From JAGLTZ01 sp964637695 (GTDB lineage: Bacteria > Blakebacterota > Blakebacteria > Blakebacterales > Blakebacteraceae), in NCBI GenBank assembly GCA_964637695.1, contig CAZWVF010000005.1:14040-78039 (forward strand): a stretch of 64,000 nt of DNA, written 5' to 3'. The notes under the pieces were generated by a model. The model was given only the letters and a program-made list of their open reading frames with translations, was not told the origin of the DNA and did no database searches. The position numbers and the translations under genes were made by a program. Below, piece after piece: positions 1 to 7,855 of the stretch; position 1 is the first letter of the stretch, and each line of letters begins with the position of its first letter.

Positions 1-2060
1 CCGACCGTTGGAGTACCGCTTCCATCGTCGTCATCACCCAGGCCGAGAGCAGCAAATGCATCGTTACGGGCCTGGGCAAGCAGTTTCTGGTCTCCGACCA
101 GACTGGCTATCCGCAGGTCGGGCAGACCATGCTGGCGGGTGCCGAAGAACTCGCCCGGGCCGCGGATTTCCAGATCTGCCTCAGCTATCTGGAATCCGTC
201 GCTGGTTTCGGTCATCACCTGAAGCCTCCTGGCCGCATCTTCAGTGATATCCTCACCTGCCAGCAGTACACACACCGCTTTCCCACCCCCCCTGCCAACT
301 CGACCTCTAAGCTGGTGGAGCTGAGAAAGCCCGAATCGTTCGGCGTGTTCTACAAGTATCATTGCAGCTCCGGCTACATCAACGCCTACTTCTATTACGG
401 TGGTGCTGATCAGCAATGAGATATCTCCGCTGCGGAAGCGGTTCATCACCTCATCTTTCTCTTCCGACTTCATCCTGCCGTGAATCAGGCCCAGAATGTG
501 ATCTTTCAACGGACCCGACTGCAGCGCTTCGAACGATTCCACAGCCGCCCGCAGGTCGGTGCGCTCGGTTTCTTCGACCAGAGGAAAAACCCAGTATGCC
601 TGCTCTCCCTCCTCCAGCGCCCGCCTCACTCTTTCCACAACCTGATCCCGCCTCTCAAGCGATATCCAGTGGGTCTCGACCGTTTCACGACCGGGAGGCA
701 TTTCATCGATTATGCTGGTATCCAGGTCGCCGTAGAGGGTCATCGCAAGCGTGCGGGGGATAGGAGTGGCCGTCATGACAAGCACGTCAGGTTCGCTGCC
801 TTTCGCCTGAAGAGCACCCCTCTGAAGAACTCCGAAACGGTGCTGTTCATCCACCACAACAGCTCCCAGAGATATAAAATCCACATCCTTCTGGATCAAT
901 GCGTGAGTGCCGATCACAACTGCGGGGGTCCCCGATTTCAATTGGTCCAGAATCTCTCTCCTCTGGCCGCCGGAGAGCCGGGAGGTTAACAGGTGAACTT
1001 CGACATCGAGAGCGGCGAATTCCTGCGACAGTCTGTGGGCATGCTGTTCGGAGAGGATCTCAGTCGGAGCCATCAAGGCGGCCTGCATCCCGTTTTCGAC
1101 AGCTGTGAGCATCACACATGCAGCGATAACCGTCTTGCCGCTGCCGACGTCCCCCTGAAGGAGCCTGTTCATCGGCCTCCGACTTCCCATATCCTCGAAT
1201 ATTTCTGCCAGGACCTTTTGCTGGGCGCCGGTTAGAGTGAATTCGAGCTGCTCGAGATAGGAACGGACCAGCGGTCCCCACGTCCTGAATGCGTTCCCCT
1301 CTCTCAACCGCACGTTACGACTCCGTTCGGCCAGCAGCAACTCCATGAAGAAGAATTCCTCATAGGCCAGTCGGCTCCTGGCTCGTTCGGCCATTTCTGT
1401 CGTGGAGGGGAAATGGAGTTCTTCCAGTGCCTCGGCCAGGGGCATCAGACCGCGCTGAGAGCGCTGCTTCTCAGGCAGTGGATCGACGAGTTGATCACAC
1501 AGGCTATCCAGTGTGTTGTGTACAATGCGCCTCAGACCGCGGCTGGCCAGTCCAACCGCTCGCAGTTCGGCTGAAAGCGGGTAGATCGGTATCAGCCCAC
1601 CTGCGTGGACAGCATCTTCCAGAGGATCTTCTCCATCCTCAAAGTCATCGGCGGAACCCGCAACTTCGAACTCGGGGTGTGCCAGCTGAAGCTTCCCCTT
1701 ATACGCACTTACCTTGCCTGAGAAGACAACCAGATCGCCTGTCCGCAGCGCTGTCTTTACGTAGGGAACTCCGCGAAACCAGACACACTCCACGATACCG
1801 CTCCCGTCACCCGCCCTGGCGATGAAGCGGGAGCGCCTTCCCCTGGTGGCACCTGCGGCCAGCACTTCGGCCAGAATTGTAACCTGCATTCCCTCGGCCA
1901 GGTCGGATACCGGAGTGCAGTGACGCCTGTCTATATAACGACGAGGAGCGTAGAGGACCAGGTCCTCCACGCTCTTTATACCGGCGCCCTCGAGCGCCTT
2001 CGCACGGGCAGGACCCACACCCCTGACGAACTGGACGGGGGTGGCCAGTGGGTCGCTCAT
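1..2060 (-). CDS. recG: ATP-dependent DNA helicase RecG (C-terminus off the window)
   Basis: RecG is a superfamily 2 helicase that remodels stalled replication forks and Holliday junctions. The N-terminus carries the helix-hairpin-helix-like VRGVGPARAKALEGAG and the PRRYIDRR motif of the wedge region. Walker A GDVGSGKT lies near K309, the DEQH box at D404, and the late motif EIRGPGEFFGTRQHG near the left edge. About 686 codons are visible; family members are roughly 690-820 residues, so only a short tail is missing. The ATG at 2058-2060 follows an AGGA a few bases upstream. The gene is the last on its strand before the window edge, and a palindromic element (2082-2115) sits just upstream. Identification is secure; the true end is unseen. 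Confidence 0.95.
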   Translation of the reverse strand, partial: MSDPLATPVQFVRGVGPARAKALEGAGIKSVEDLVLYAPRRYIDRRHCTPVSDLAEGMQVTILAEVLAAGATRGRRSRFIARAGDGSGIVECVWFRGVPYVKTALRTGDLVVFSGKVSAYKGKLQLAHPEFEVAGSADDFEDGEDPLEDAVHAGGLIPIYPLSAELRAVGLASRGLRRIVHNTLDSLCDQLVDPLPEKQRSQRGLMPLAEALEELHFPSTTEMAERARSRLAYEEFFFMELLLAERSRNVRLREGNAFRTWGPLVRSYLEQLEFTLTGAQQKVLAEIFEDMGSRRPMNRLLQGDVGSGKTVIAACVMLTAVENGMQAALMAPTEILSEQHAHRLSQEFAALDVEVHLLTSRLSGGQRREILDQLKSGTPAVVIGTHALIQKDVDFISLGAVVVDEQHRFGVLQRGALQAKGSEPDVLVMTATPIPRTLAMTLYGDLDTSIIDEMPPGRETVETHWISLERRDQVVERVRRALEEGEQAYWVFPLVEETERTDLRAAVESFEALQSGPLKDHILGLIHGRMKSEEKDEVMNRFRSGDISLLISTTVIEVGVDVAGAAMILVEHAERFGLSQLHQLRGRVGRGGGKAVCVLLAGEDITEDAARRLQVMTETSDGFQIAEADLEIRGPGEFFGTRQHGLPDLRIASLVGDQKLLAQARNDAFAALGLGDDDDGSGTPTV

Positions 2061-2081
2061 TTTCCTGTACGGTTCTTCCTT

Positions 2082-2115
2082 AGTACACAGTTCCGTAATT
2101 ACGTAACTGTGTACT
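2082..2115. repeat. Solo palindromic element D (class II termini)
   Basis: Near-perfect 34-bp palindrome. AGTACACAGTT (2082-2092) pairs with AACTGTGTACT (2105-2115) around the self-complementary CGTAATTACG, with one mismatched pair. The arm matches the left terminus of the full-length element at 7694 (TACACCGTTCCGCAATTACG there, TACACAGTTCCGTAATTACG here), so I read it as the hairpin-only form of that element. It lies between the 3' end of the barrel gene and the recG start, both on the minus strand, and could act as a transcription terminator for the former. Confidence 0.7.
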
Positions 2116-2152
2116 TAGAGCCCTGAATCAGAAATCGGTTGGAATCCGGACA

Positions 2153-2752
2153 CTAAAATCCGAAAGTGAGTCCGAACAGGACACCGTTGTTGCTGACCGT
2201 TTCATCCTCCAGCATGACTTTCTGGATCCTGTACTCGGCGGTAATGCTGAACGGCAGGATAGGTGGCTTGAACAGCAGGCCGAACATGATGTGATAGCCG
2301 GTTTTTGTGAAATTCGCCGGATCCGGATCGGACAACCCTCCCCCGATGGCCTCTTCAACAGTAGCACGGTCCATGTAAGTCATCAGGTTGATGTTCATCC
2401 CGCCCCCGATCATCGGCTTGATCGGAAACAGGGGCAGCAGTGAAATCGGATACCTGACGTCGGCGAAAATTGCGAGACTCTGGTAATCCTGATCTGTCAG
2501 AACCAGTCCTCCACCGTAATCATAATCGGCGGTACCCTTCAGATACTCAGCACCCAGCTGGAATTTCAGTATGGGAAGAAAACCGAGAGCCACATGCGCG
2601 CCAAAGGCGGATGCGGCATCCATTTTTATGTAATCTCCCTCTGGCTGGAAACTGCCGTATCGCAGGCCTATACCCGTCTGTGCACTGGCGGACGAAGCTA
2701 TCAGGACGACGAGGGCAATCGCCGCAACAGCTGAAACGATGCGACGGTTCAT
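2153..2752 (-). CDS. Small outer-membrane beta-barrel protein
   Basis: A 199-residue secreted protein of unknown specific role. A signal peptide is clear: basic MNRR, a hydrophobic run to about residue 22, then cleavage near ASAQ. The remainder alternates short amphipathic strands with glycine- and proline-rich turns and ends in phenylalanine (LTFGF), the usual signature for insertion by the BAM complex. Length fits an 8-strand barrel of the OmpW/OmpA-like porin fold. The stop codon TAG reads straight into GTGTCCGGATTCC, which resembles the termini of the hairpin elements described elsewhere in this window, though this is only one arm. It is transcribed alone between rpmB (divergent) and recG. 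No specific function is claimed. Confidence 0.75.
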   Translation of the reverse strand: MNRRIVSAVAAIALVVLIASSASAQTGIGLRYGSFQPEGDYIKMDAASAFGAHVALGFLPILKFQLGAEYLKGTADYDYGGGLVLTDQDYQSLAIFADVRYPISLLPLFPIKPMIGGGMNINLMTYMDRATVEEAIGGGLSDPDPANFTKTGYHIMFGLLFKPPILPFSITAEYRIQKVMLEDETVSNNGVLFGLTFGF

Positions 2753-2871
2753 GCTTTTCTCCTTTTTCCGGGTCGATGGGGAGGTAGAATGTCTTGCCGC
2801 CCCCGGTGGTCAACCCTATTTTCTATTGCTCGTGTCAATCAACTGACAAAGCTGGTCTTGAATCTCATGAT

Positions 2872-2895
2872 GGGGTGTGACACCCCGTACTTTTT
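2872..2895 (+). promoter_or_regulatory. Terminator-like hairpin in the rpmB leader
   Basis: GGGGTG-TGA-CACCCC (2872-2886) is a perfect 6-bp GC-rich stem followed by GTAC and five T. It ends about 16 bases before the rpmB start codon and overlaps nothing else. In the plus orientation it has the form of an intrinsic terminator or attenuator. A possible sigma-70 promoter (CTGACA at 2843-2848, 17 bp, CATGAT at 2866-2871) would start inside it, so either the real promoter is further upstream or the hairpin is not an attenuator. Confidence 0.4.
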
Positions 2896-2911
2896 CCCAG
2901 GAGTAGTGTTT

Positions 2912-3100
2912 ATGGCCCGCCGTTGTGAAATCTGTGGCAAAGGCCCGCAGGTAGGTTCGAACGTTTCGCATGCCCACAATGTAACCAAGCGCCGGTTCCT
3001 GCCCAACCTGCACAGGGTACATGTGCGTATGGATGGTCGTACCAGGCATATCCGTGTATGTTCCTCCTGCCTCAAAGCCGGCAAGGTTCAGAAAGCCTGA
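2912..3100 (+). CDS. rpmB: 50S ribosomal protein L28
   Basis: L28 is a small basic protein of the large ribosomal subunit. The 62-residue product begins MARRCEICGKGP, carries the typical VSHAHNVTKRRF segment and ends with an RVCSSCLKAGKV tail. The two CxxC pairs (CEIC and CSSC) indicate the zinc-binding form. The ATG at 2912 follows AGGAG (2899-2903) at good spacing. An open frame continues upstream to 2789, but that part has no L28 character and is not coding. It stands alone, without rpmG, convergent with the barrel gene that ends at 3150. Confidence 0.95.
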   Translation: MARRCEICGKGPQVGSNVSHAHNVTKRRFLPNLHRVHVRMDGRTRHIRVCSSCLKAGKVQKA

Positions 3101-3149
3101 TCTGCTGCTGCAACGGCTCTCCGGCCAATTCTGTATTGCAGTCTTTCCG

Positions 3150-3821
3150 TCATCTGGAACCCTCGAAAGCCGCCTGAAAAGACAGCTCCAGCCATCCCAA
3201 TCCGCCGTCACCGAAAGTGCTGTCCAGGTAGTGGTGAAAGCGCAGCACTCCGTCCATCGGAATCGGGCCGAATTCGAACTGCATTCCGAAACCTGCAGAG
3301 AAGCCTGGTTTGAATCCGCCAAGGATCACGGTGTATTTATCCCGTTGCCCGAACAGGAATCGATCCCAGATCAGCTGGTACATGCCTGCCGAGGCCATAA
3401 AGAAACCCTTCTCGGTAAGTGAAGGCAGGACGAACCATCTTGCACCCAGACTGAGAACTTTTCCCTTGTAAAATGCGTCTTCGATCGGAATTGAAGTCTG
3501 CCTCAGGAATTCCGCCTGGTTCACCTTGAACCTGGGCAGTGAGAGGTCGAACATGAGATCCATCTTGCTGGTGAGGGGGAAGTATGCGCGAAATACTATC
3601 GTCGAACTGGAAGTTGCAAAGCCGTCATCGAACTCTTCTTTGGCTCCCAGATGCAGAAGCGGAATCGTGGTTCCCAATCCGGCCTGGATGATGAAACCTC
3701 TGTGTGTTCCTTCCTCCTCCCGCCCCGGCATTACAGACCGGCCCTGGGCATCCGCATCGCGAGGGAGAACCGCTGCAGCGACGATAATGACTGCACAGGC
3801 CGCCATTCTGTTAAAATCCAT
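3150..3821 (-). CDS. Outer-membrane beta-barrel protein, second of a pair
   Basis: A 223-residue secreted protein with no assignable specific function. From the ATG at 3821 it opens MDFNRM, a hydrophobic stretch and a likely cleavage after DADAQ. The mature part alternates strands and turns (GLGTTIPLLHLG, SLGARWFVLPSL, GMQFEFGPIPMDG) as in a small barrel. GGAGGA lies about 12 bases before the ATG. A TTG three codons earlier (3830) sits at better spacing and overlaps the upstream stop, so the start is uncertain by 3 residues. It is the last gene of a minus-strand trio with 3827-4513 and the PerM-like permease, only 5 bases after its neighbour, which suggests co-expression. Confidence 0.7.
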   Translation of the reverse strand: MDFNRMAACAVIIVAAAVLPRDADAQGRSVMPGREEEGTHRGFIIQAGLGTTIPLLHLGAKEEFDDGFATSSSTIVFRAYFPLTSKMDLMFDLSLPRFKVNQAEFLRQTSIPIEDAFYKGKVLSLGARWFVLPSLTEKGFFMASAGMYQLIWDRFLFGQRDKYTVILGGFKPGFSAGFGMQFEFGPIPMDGVLRFHHYLDSTFGDGGLGWLELSFQAAFEGSR

Positions 3822-3826
3822 CCTCT

Positions 3827-4513
3827 TCAACGCTTTCCTCCAAAAGTCATTACCGCCAAAAGCCGTAATCCAGTCCAGCGGTTGATGAAATAATCTTCTC
3901 GAAACTCGTGCATGATGATTCCGATATCCAATGCAAACGCCGGACCAACGGGAAAAATCCACCCCGCAGATAATCCCCACCCGGCTTCCCAGCTGAATGT
4001 AGTATCAGCTGTGTCGTCTGCTATTTCCAGTGAGAGTCTATCCCTGTACCAGCCCAGCATTCCCTCCACATATAGTCCTTTGCTCCACGACCGTCCCCCC
4101 CGCCACCTGGTACCTGCACTCCACGAAACGACTTCATTACTCCCGCCCGTGATATCAGTCGCAGAACCGAAAACGGCCTCGTAATCGCTTCCTACCGCCG
4201 CCGCGTCCACTCCGAATGCCGGAAAAGCAGCCTGGATAAAGAACCCGAACGATTCAAGAGGAGAGTATGAAAAACGCTGTGTAAGTGCGATCCCGGCGGT
4301 TGCATATCTTCCATCATCCCAGTCGTTCATCCCCAGATTCCCGAGCGGCATAACAATTGCAACGCCGACTGAAACTGCCATCGGGTCGGGTGGCGCGGCG
4401 GGGATCTGTGCGCCGGCAGTACCCATAACGGCTCCATTGATAATGGCAGCAAGCGCGATCACCGCCGGAAGTTTCCAGATTTGCAGTTCGACTCCTTGTT
4501 GAAACAGGATCAC
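3827..4513 (-). CDS. Outer-membrane beta-barrel protein, first of a pair
   Basis: A 228-residue predicted envelope protein of unknown role. After a short N-terminus there is a hydrophobic segment (LPAVIALAAIINGAVM) and an AGAQ cleavage site, then strand-turn patterns typical of porin-like barrels (YVEGMLGWYRDRLSLEI, LSAGWIFPVGPAFALDIG). The start is uncertain. GTG at 4513 begins 5 bases after the permease stop. A strong AAGGAG lies inside the frame upstream of a CTG codon that would leave a shorter signal peptide. Together with the next gene it forms a tandem of unlike barrels behind the permease. Confidence 0.65.
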   Translation of the reverse strand: MILFQQGVELQIWKLPAVIALAAIINGAVMGTAGAQIPAAPPDPMAVSVGVAIVMPLGNLGMNDWDDGRYATAGIALTQRFSYSPLESFGFFIQAAFPAFGVDAAAVGSDYEAVFGSATDITGGSNEVVSWSAGTRWRGGRSWSKGLYVEGMLGWYRDRLSLEIADDTADTTFSWEAGWGLSAGWIFPVGPAFALDIGIIMHEFREDYFINRWTGLRLLAVMTFGGKR

Positions 4514-4518
4514 ACCCT

Positions 4519-5616
4519 CTATCCCACGAGAGCCTTTTCGGTTTCTTCGATCGCTTCCTCCTCGGTGGCAGCTCTGTGCAGGGATGGGAAGTAGACCTGG
4601 TCGAGAATGCTCTTCACTATTACCGCAGCAGGCACGGCGAAGAAAACTCCCCAGAAACCCCACAGACTGCCACAGATCAGAATGGCCAGGATGATGGCCG
4701 TCGGGTGAATGCTCGTCTCCTTACCGATGATGACGGGAGTCAGATAGTAACCGTCCACAGACTGGATCCCCAGGTATGCCAGGAGTGTCCAGCCGGCAGC
4801 AGCAACTGTTCCCCACTGTATGAATCCGGCTGCAACAACAGGTATGCCGACTACAATAGCTCCAACGTATGGGATGAACGTAGAGATACCGGTCAATATC
4901 CCGAGCAGCAGGAAGTACCTGAGCCCGATTATCCAGAATACGGCTGTTGAAAGGAGAAAGAGCAGGAATACAACTATGAACTTCCCTTTGATGAACCGTC
5001 CCATCTGTCTGTCTATATCGGCCAGTACATCGGTGACCGTGTGGTGCTGAAGTCCCGGCAGCAGGTTGACGATGTAACCCCAGATCTGTTCCTTGTCCTT
5101 CAGGATGAAGAATACGAGGAATCCAACAATGATTGCATTCACAGTACCGCCGATGGTGCCTCCCGCCCACGCCAGCAGAACCGTAATCAGACTTCCCAGC
5201 AGGTTCTCCAGCTGCAGTGACAGGGAATCGAAGAACTCGAATGCTGTCGTGCCGGGAAAGTATTCGGGATATATCTCCTGCATCTCCCCGATCCAGATTT
5301 CGACCTTTATGATTACACCGGGTATCTGATTTGCCAGTGAATTGAGCTGCTCCACTACTGTCGGTACAATCGAGAAGATGATCAGAGCCAGCATCGCCAC
5401 CGAACTGAGCATTACCAGAATGGTCGCCAGCAGTCGTGGAACCCGCCAGCGCTCCAGCCGTACCACAAGGGGATCGAGCAGGTAGCCCACGACACCGGCT
5501 GCAAAGAAGGGAACGAGCGCACCGGAGAACCAGAAGAGCACCACCAGGGTGAATATGCTCAGAGCGATAAGCACCCAGATTCTGGGTTCCCTTATTTTCT
5601 TGCGCCAATCAGTCAT
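4519..5616 (-). CDS. PerM/AI-2E family membrane permease
   Basis: A 365-residue inner-membrane protein of the AI-2E/PerM transporter family. It has the family layout: two N-terminal membrane spans (VLIALSIFTLVVLFW and the following span), the FFAAGVVGYLLDPLVVRLER segment, a soluble central region, then about five further spans including the conserved GISTFIPYVGAIVVGIP and the late QSVDGYYLTPVIIG. Family members have been linked to AI-2 export, sodium/proton exchange and other substrates; the substrate here cannot be told. The ATG at 5616 is preferred. An open frame runs 93 codons further upstream but passes through repeat element A (5725-5888) and is not coding. It heads the minus-strand trio with the two barrel genes. 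Confidence 0.85.
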   Translation of the reverse strand: MTDWRKKIREPRIWVLIALSIFTLVVLFWFSGALVPFFAAGVVGYLLDPLVVRLERWRVPRLLATILVMLSSVAMLALIIFSIVPTVVEQLNSLANQIPGVIIKVEIWIGEMQEIYPEYFPGTTAFEFFDSLSLQLENLLGSLITVLLAWAGGTIGGTVNAIIVGFLVFFILKDKEQIWGYIVNLLPGLQHHTVTDVLADIDRQMGRFIKGKFIVVFLLFLLSTAVFWIIGLRYFLLLGILTGISTFIPYVGAIVVGIPVVAAGFIQWGTVAAAGWTLLAYLGIQSVDGYYLTPVIIGKETSIHPTAIILAILICGSLWGFWGVFFAVPAAVIVKSILDQVYFPSLHRAATEEEAIEETEKALVG

Positions 5617-5724
5617 AAAGCCTGACCTTTGCGTTGACGGATAATGCAGCTGTCTATAGCCTTCCGTTGTCCCTTTACAGGGCGTTAATGCAGTATACGA
5701 ATCGGAACCGTCATATGTCGACCC

Positions 5725-5888
5725 TAGTGTCATGTCAGGTGACAAACGTCGACACCGAGAGTGATGCCGGGTCCGGCCTGCAAGGCGCGGCGACGAGGCA
5801 TAGCGGTGGCTATGGCGAGGAGGCGGAACGCAGCCGGTCGGGATTCGGCGCCGCTCGAATGCGACGGTTGTCGCGTGACAGGGCACTA
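5725..5888. repeat. Full-length hairpin element A (class I termini)
   Basis: A 164-bp intergenic element ending in imperfect inverted repeats of about 27 bp. The left end starts TAGTGTCATGTCAGGTGACA; the right end read inward is TAGTGCCCTGTCACGCGACA. The core includes a second perfect inverted repeat, CATAGC-GGTG-GCTATG. It aligns without gaps to element B (63791-63951) at about 137 of 160 positions, and its core aligns in register to element E (7694-7855). It fills most of the divergent gap between the permease and the TPR gene. Its right end, CAGGGCACTA, lies 5 bases before the TPR start and may supply a Shine-Dalgarno sequence. No transposase is adjacent. Confidence 0.85.
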
Positions 5889-5893
5889 ATAGC

Positions 5894-6889
5894 ATGAAAA
5901 CTCCATACTCTGCAAAAGGTTCCCGGTCCTTTCTGCCCGGTGTTCTCTTACTGCTGTTTCTGGCTGCCGCCTCACCAGGTGCGATCGCTCAGGTAGAAAA
6001 CAGTGCGTTGGAACCGATCCATCAACTGATTGAACAGCGTCTCTATCTTCGGGCAGAGCAAAAACTTGGCATACATCTCGAACAGAACAGGCAGGACGCC
6101 GAGGCGTGGCAACTCCTCGGCACAGCCCGTCAGGGACGCTGGGATTTCAAAGGGGCGGCTGAAGCCTACAAGAGAGCACTCGATCTGGGTCGTGAGAACG
6201 CTGCACTCCTGCGCGGATGGACCTACTCGGAGGGAAGGAGTTTGAGCAAAGTTTCTCTTTTTTTCAGCGCCAGACGGCTGAAGAAAGCGGCCTTAAGGAC
6301 TCTCGAACTGGATCCCTATAACGTAGAGACCAGAGGGGCGCTTGCGGCCTACTATTACGTTCTGCCACGTCTCTTCGGCGGTGACAAGAAGAAGGCAAGC
6401 CGGCTGGTGGAGGAACTGGTGGAACTGAGTCCGGCCGATGGTTACTACCTCCTGGGGGTACGGGCTCAGGAAGAGGGTAAACCCGACTCTGTCACACTCG
6501 ATCACTGGTCAAAAGCACTGGAACACAATCCGGAGCATACCGCGACGCTCCGGGACCTCGGCCTGTACTGGATCGAGAACGGAGCTGTAGACGATGGGAT
6601 CAATTACTACAGGAGGGCCGTAGAGGCCGACTCTGACAATCCGTTGATCTTCCTATCTTATGGCCGGGCTCTGAGGCGCGTGCAAATGCACGACAGCAGC
6701 GCTGTACAGTTCGAAAAGGCGCTGCAGATAGATCCCTTTTTCGCTCCTGCCCGCCTCAACCTGGCCGAATACTACGAGAGGGTGGAAAACAGTGAAGCCG
6801 CCATTGAGCACTACCGGACTCTGGCCATAAACAATCCGACCTATATGACCAGAGAGATAAAAAAGCGGCTCAGTGAACTGATTCGGTAG
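5894..6889 (+). CDS. Secreted tetratricopeptide repeat protein
   Basis: A 331-residue exported TPR protein. It has a long signal peptide (basic to about residue 12, hydrophobic LLLLFLAAASPGAIA, cleavage near AQ). The rest is helical TPR units: for example the unit around residues 57-90 (AWQLLGTARQGRWDF, AYKRALDLG) and three near the C-terminus (RDLGLYWIENGAVDD, FLSYGRALRRV, RLNLAEYYERVEN). A central part (residues ~105-200) is less regular. TPR arrays bind partner proteins; the partner is unknown. The ATG at 5894 has no independent strong ribosome binding site. The only candidate, AGGG at 5880-5883, belongs to the end of element A. It is convergent with sodA. Confidence 0.8.
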   Translation: MKTPYSAKGSRSFLPGVLLLLFLAAASPGAIAQVENSALEPIHQLIEQRLYLRAEQKLGIHLEQNRQDAEAWQLLGTARQGRWDFKGAAEAYKRALDLGRENAALLRGWTYSEGRSLSKVSLFFSARRLKKAALRTLELDPYNVETRGALAAYYYVLPRLFGGDKKKASRLVEELVELSPADGYYLLGVRAQEEGKPDSVTLDHWSKALEHNPEHTATLRDLGLYWIENGAVDDGINYYRRAVEADSDNPLIFLSYGRALRRVQMHDSSAVQFEKALQIDPFFAPARLNLAEYYERVENSEAAIEHYRTLAINNPTYMTREIKKRLSELIR

Positions 6890-6926
6890 ATCGTATCGGC
6901 AATCTGCCCTTATCTGTTGCCTTTTC

Positions 6927-6960
6927 TAGTGTCATGCCACGGTTGTTGCGTGACAGGGCA

Positions 6961-6963
<3 letters not shown>
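6927..6963. repeat. Solo hairpin element C (class I termini), between convergent genes
   Basis: A 37-bp imperfect palindrome that fuses the left end of an A-type element (TAGTGTCATG) to its right end (GGTTGTTGCGTGACAGGGCA then CTA). The stem has about 14 paired positions of 16 around a TTGTT loop. It is flanked on both sides by CTAG. It lies between the convergent TPR gene (stop 6889) and sodA. The terminal CTA at 6961-6963 is the sodA TAG stop codon read from the other strand. It could serve as a bidirectional terminator. Confidence 0.75.
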
Positions 6964-7572
<609 letters not shown>

Positions 7573-7611
7573 GATTGCCTCCATCTCCGTCAAGTTTTAT
7601 TTAGTGTTTCT

Positions 7612-7646
7612 ATTATAGAGTGGTTTAACTTGGACAAATTTAGTCC
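7612..7646 (-). promoter_or_regulatory. sodA promoter with overlapping inverted repeat
   Basis: On the minus strand, TATAAT occupies 7612-7617, about 40 bases before the sodA ATG. The upstream part holds GGACAAATTTAGTCC (7632-7646), a 15-base near-palindrome with GGAC/GTCC arms that overlaps where the -35 box must lie. The best -35 candidate, TTGTCC, would have only 14 bases of spacing, so an activator or a non-standard spacer is possible. Its position suggests an operator for a metal- or redox-responsive regulator, but I cannot assign the regulator. Confidence 0.45.
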
Positions 7647-7693
7647 GATTTTAACCATGATGCAACGATTACATGCCCATGGCAATACTGTTT

Positions 7694-7855
7694 TAATACA
7701 CCGTTCCGCAATTACGCCGGTATTCGATCGCCGATGCATTCCGGCCTGCTTTGTTGCTCGTCGTCGCGATAGACACCGCTATCCCTCCTCCTCGTGCCTT
7801 GCCGGCCGGTCGCCTCGGCGCTCTCGATACATCACCCTAATTACGGAGCTGTACA
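7694..7855. repeat. Full-length hairpin element E (class II termini, shared core)
   Basis: An element of about 162 bp whose ends (TACACCGTTCCGCAATTACG on the left; GTACAGCTCCGTAATTAG read inward from the right) differ from those of A and B and match solo elements D and F. The core is homologous to A read on its other strand. Starting at ATTCGA, 53 bases precede ACCGCTAT in both, followed by 27 further aligned bases (about 21 identical) ending GGCCGG, without gaps. The right end overlaps the 3' end of the DUF1080 lipoprotein gene and supplies its last codons and stop. Confidence 0.75.

Noticed and set aside
2141..2155. Another hairpin element starting at the stop of the barrel gene
   Set aside because: TAGTGTCCGGATTCC resembles a class III terminus, but no partner arm is found nearby, so chance similarity cannot be excluded.
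2789..2911. 41-codon upstream extension of rpmB
   Set aside because: It crosses the leader hairpin and has no L28 similarity; the ATG at 2912 has a good binding site and the family N-terminus.
5617..5895. Longer N-terminus for the PerM-like permease
   Set aside because: The added 93 codons read through repeat element A and match the reading of element B at 63791-63951, so they reflect the repeat and not the protein.
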